Assembly: GCF_050749815.1 (NCBI RefSeq)
Contig: NZ_CP192735.1
Coordinates: forward strand, 3,286,001-3,350,000
Reading direction: 5' to 3'
DNA from: Dyella_A sp050749815
Lineage (GTDB): Bacteria; Pseudomonadota; Gammaproteobacteria; Xanthomonadales; Rhodanobacteraceae
DNA length: 64,000 nucleotides
Below are positions 61,643-64,000 of the stretch, in pieces (position 1 is the first letter of the stretch; each line of letters opens with the position of its first letter). Under the pieces are notes generated by a model. That model did no database searches, was not told where the DNA came from, and was given only the letters and a program-made list of their open reading frames with translations. A program made the translations under genes and the position numbers.

Positions 61643-62757
61643 CGCGGCGCCGGGTAGACCGCCCCGAGCACGCGCGGGCCGCGCGCACCGGTGACTGCCG
61701 GCAGGTTGCCAGGCAGACCGAGCAGCCGTTGCCGGGCCAGCCAGGCGAACGCCATCGCTTCGAGGTAATCGGGGTCGACGCCGTAGTCGGCCGTGCTGGT
61801 CAACGTGGCCGGCGCCAGCAAGGCGGCCAGCCGCTCCATCAGCGCCGGGTTGTGCACGCCGCCGCCGCAGGCGAGCACGAGGTCGGCCTCTGGCGCGTGT
61901 TGTGCGATGGCATCGGCCACGCTGCGCGCGGTGAGCTCGAGCAAGGTGGCCTGGACGTCGGCCGGATCGAGCAGATCGCTGCCCATGCATGCCTGCAGCC
62001 AGGCGAGGTGAAAGTGCTCGCGGCCGGTGCTCTTGGGCGGCAATTGGGCGAAGTACGCGTCATCGAGCAGGCGCTGCAACAGGCCCGCGTCAACTTTGCC
62101 GCTCGCCGCGAACGTGCCGTCACGGTCGTACGGCTCGCCGCGGTGACGCTGGCACCACGCATCCATCAGGCCGTTGGCCGGGCCGGTGTCGAACCCCGAG
62201 ACCCGGCCATCCGCCGCCAGCAGCGTGAGGTTGGCAATGCCGCCCAGATTCAGCACGACGCGACTATGTCCGGCCTCGGCCAGCAGCATCGCGTGCATCG
62301 CCGGCAGCAGGGGCGCGCCCTGGCCGCCGGCGGCGACGTCCGCGCGGCGGAAGTCGGCAACCACGTCGATGCCGCAGCGCTCGGCGATCACGCTGGGGTC
62401 GCCCAGCTGCATGGTGAAGGGATGGCTGCCGCCGGGACGATGGCGCATCGTCTGCCCGTGCGAACCGATGGCGGCGACGGCGTCAGGCGATACGCCGGTC
62501 TCGTGCAGCAGGCGCATGGTGGCCTCGGCGAAGCCGTAGGCAAGGGCGACGTCGAGCTGGCCGAGCCGATCCAGGTCGATCGCGGTCTCGCCCTGCGCCA
62601 CTGCGAGCAGTTCCCGTCGTAGAGGCTCGGGCCAGGGATGGGTCAGGCCGCCCAGCAGGCGCGGCGAGCCGGTTTCGAACGACACCAGCGCGGCGTCGAT
62701 GCCATCGGCGCTGGTGCCGGAGATCAGGCCGAGGTACAGCGAACCGGCATTTGCCAC
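61639..62757 (-). CDS. anmK: Anhydro-N-acetylmuramic acid kinase
   Basis: 372 aa. Signature 'LYLGLISGTSADGIDAALVS' at the N-terminus, 'AIGSHGQTMRHRP', 'ADFRRADVAAGGQGAPLLPA' (catalytic Asp region), 'RVVLNLGGIANLTLLA', and 'DLVLACGGGVHNPALMERLA' for ATP binding. It hydrolyses and phosphorylates 1,6-anhydro-MurNAc to MurNAc-6-P in peptidoglycan recycling, downstream of AmpG import. It starts 6 bp after the M23 peptidase stop, so both belong to one operon. Confidence 0.95.
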   Translation of the reverse strand: MANAGSLYLGLISGTSADGIDAALVSFETGSPRLLGGLTHPWPEPLRRELLAVAQGETAIDLDRLGQLDVALAYGFAEATMRLLHETGVSPDAVAAIGSHGQTMRHRPGGSHPFTMQLGDPSVIAERCGIDVVADFRRADVAAGGQGAPLLPAMHAMLLAEAGHSRVVLNLGGIANLTLLAADGRVSGFDTGPANGLMDAWCQRHRGEPYDRDGTFAASGKVDAGLLQRLLDDAYFAQLPPKSTGREHFHLAWLQACMGSDLLDPADVQATLLELTARSVADAIAQHAPEADLVLACGGGVHNPALMERLAALLAPATLTSTADYGVDPDYLEAMAFAWLARQRLLGLPGNLPAVTGARGPRVLGAVYPAPR

Positions 62758-62763
62758 GATCGA

Positions 62764-64000
62764 TCAGTTGTCGCTGTGCCGGCGGCTCTCGACCTTCGCC
62801 AGCTTGACGTTCTCGTCCAGCTGCTTGAGCCGGGCCAGCTGCGGCGCGACCACCTGCGACTTGAACTGCGCCAGTTGCGCGGCCGGCAGCGGCTCGGGCT
62901 TGGGCAACGTGACGGTCTGCGGATTGCGCTGCACGCCGTTGACGCGGAATTCGTAATGCAGGTGCGGACCGGTGGCCAGGCCGGTCATGCCCACGTAGCC
63001 GATCACCTGGCCCTGGCGCACGTGCTGGCCAATGCGCTCACCGGCGGCAAAGCGCGACATGTGGCCGTACGCGGTGCTGATGGTGCCGTTGTGCTGGATG
63101 ATCACGAAGTTGCCGTAGCCGTTCATCCAGCCGCGGTACTTGATGACGCCGTCGCCGGCGGCATGGATCGGCGTGCCGGTGGGGGCGGCGTAATCCACGC
63201 CCTTGTGCGCGCGCATGCGGCCGAGGATCGGATGCATGCGGCCGGCGCTGAACTGCGAGGAGATGCGGGTGAAGTCCACCGGGATGCGCAGGAACGACTT
63301 CTGGATCGGCCGTCCGTCTTCGCTAAACCAGCCCACGCTGCCATCGGCCTTCTTGAAACGATAGGCCGTGTAGCGATGCCCTTGGTTCACGAACTCGGCG
63401 GCGACGATATCGCCTTCGGTGTAATAGCTGCCGTCGCGATAGATATCGTCATAGATGACGGTGAAGCTGTCGCCTACGCGCAGGTCCTGCACGAAGTCGA
63501 TGTCGTACTTGAACAGGTCAGCGAGCTTGCCGACCATGCCGGCGCTCATGCCGGCCCGGGCGCCGGCGGCGTACAGCGAGCTGTCGATCATGCCGTGCGC
63601 CACGTGCTCACGCTTGTCCATGTCGCGCGGCTGCAGCGTGAGCTTGGCGCCATGGTCGTCGAAGCGGATCATCGCCCGGTTGGCCTGGTCGCGATCGAAG
63701 CGGATGCCGCTCAGGCTGCCATCGCTGGCCAGAAGAAAATCGAATTCCTGCCCCGGCCGGATGCTGTGCAGCGAGGCCGTCGCGCTGCCGGCCGAATCCA
63801 TCACCCGCTGCAGGTCCGACATGCCCAGGCCCAGGCTGGCGAAGATGTCCGAGAGTGTCTGGCCCGGCTGCACCTGCACGCGCTGCCAGTCCTCGACGGT
63901 GGGCGACTGCGTGGTAACCGGCGACGCCTTCGGCAGCGCGAGCGGAAGCAGCGTGTGTGCCATCGGCGAGGGCGGTGTACGCATCGCCGAGGCCCACGCC
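62764..64000 (-). CDS. M23 family peptidoglycan DD-endopeptidase (MepM-like), 5' end cut by window edge
   Basis: At least 412 residues; an ATG exists at 63984, but the frame stays open to base 64000 and the residues just before it (AWASA) look like the end of a signal or anchor segment, so the true start is probably outside. Order: OapA/LysM-like domain ('VQPGQTLSDIFASLGLGMSD'), a middle CSD-type domain ('DFVQDLRVGDSFTVIYDDIY'), then LytM/M23 catalytic domain with zinc ligands in 'AHKGVDYAAPTGTPIHAAGD' (H-x3-D) and 'TGPHLHYEFRVNG' (HxH). Probably a periplasmic hydrolase of 4-3 cross-links permitting wall growth. Coupled to anmK. Confidence 0.9.
   Translation of the reverse strand, partial: AWASAMRTPPSPMAHTLLPLALPKASPVTTQSPTVEDWQRVQVQPGQTLSDIFASLGLGMSDLQRVMDSAGSATASLHSIRPGQEFDFLLASDGSLSGIRFDRDQANRAMIRFDDHGAKLTLQPRDMDKREHVAHGMIDSSLYAAGARAGMSAGMVGKLADLFKYDIDFVQDLRVGDSFTVIYDDIYRDGSYYTEGDIVAAEFVNQGHRYTAYRFKKADGSVGWFSEDGRPIQKSFLRIPVDFTRISSQFSAGRMHPILGRMRAHKGVDYAAPTGTPIHAAGDGVIKYRGWMNGYGNFVIIQHNGTISTAYGHMSRFAAGERIGQHVRQGQVIGYVGMTGLATGPHLHYEFRVNGVQRNPQTVTLPKPEPLPAAQLAQFKSQVVAPQLARLKQLDENVKLAKVESRRHSDN

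Overview
The window is high-GC chromosomal DNA (roughly two thirds G+C by eye) packed with short-spaced, often 1-8 bp overlapping genes. The gene families fit a gammaproteobacterium of the Xanthomonadales, most likely Rhodanobacteraceae (Rhodanobacter/Dyella/Frateuria type): a TorF-porin/glnK/amtB/glnA nitrogen block with ntrBC nearby, speE/speA, argS followed by an FtsN-like SPOR protein, radC facing coaBC-dut-algC, a membrane-anchored AlgC, and a GTAGGAGCG-type inverted repeat. The taxonomic call is an inference from content, not from a marker-gene comparison. No rRNA, tRNA, CRISPR array, transposase or phage gene was seen.

Layout. 1-4.8 kb: the 5' part of a Ycf46-like AAA ATPase gene, a secreted PQQ-type sugar dehydrogenase, then an envelope/stress run (DUF1328, ElaB/YqjD-like, YqjE-like, small membrane protein, AI-2E family transporter). 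4.8-9.6 kb: a minus-strand run in which a LytTR two-component system lies between two related secreted PD40 beta-propeller proteins; one of these is frameshifted. 9.8-17.4 kb: a DUF4440 protein, then a MexEF-OprN-like RND efflux operon with a divergent LysR regulator. 17.3-23 kb: uppP, then TorF porin, glnK, amtB and glnA. 23-28.4 kb: a PfkB kinase, an exonuclease/helicase pair resembling MrfB/MrfA, and a TonB-like protein.

28.4-29.75 kb is a compact island of clearly lower GC with an unrecognised gene that appears frameshifted at an A7 run and a small membrane protein. 29.9-32.3 kb is ntrB-ntrC; its start overlaps an inverted repeat with the TGCACCA half-site that also occurs before glnA, so the two nitrogen blocks are probably co-regulated. 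32.3-43.1 kb holds a GNAT enzyme, DUF4126, a flavoprotein disulfide reductase, a thiolase, a TonB protein, a phospholipase D family lipoprotein, YceI, SixA and a ParA-like ATPase. 43.2-48.3 kb: divergent speE/speA, then a 3-hydroxybutyrate dehydrogenase and a patatin-like phospholipase (possible polyhydroxybutyrate turnover). 48.4-51.6 kb: a short-chain dehydrogenase, SPOR protein and argS.

51.6-52.24 kb is the largest gene-free stretch. It has two DnaA-box-like 9-mers, a hairpin, a Pho-box-like repeat and a strong orphan terminator, and may encode a small RNA. 52.2-59.1 kb: radC, coaBC-dut-algC, a DUF4124 protein, pyrE and a GNAT enzyme. 59.1-64 kb: xth, ampG, a small RHH-like protein, anmK and an M23 endopeptidase. 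The last four surround peptidoglycan turnover: AmpG imports anhydro-muropeptides, AnmK phosphorylates anhydro-MurNAc, and the M23 enzyme probably cuts peptidoglycan cross-links.
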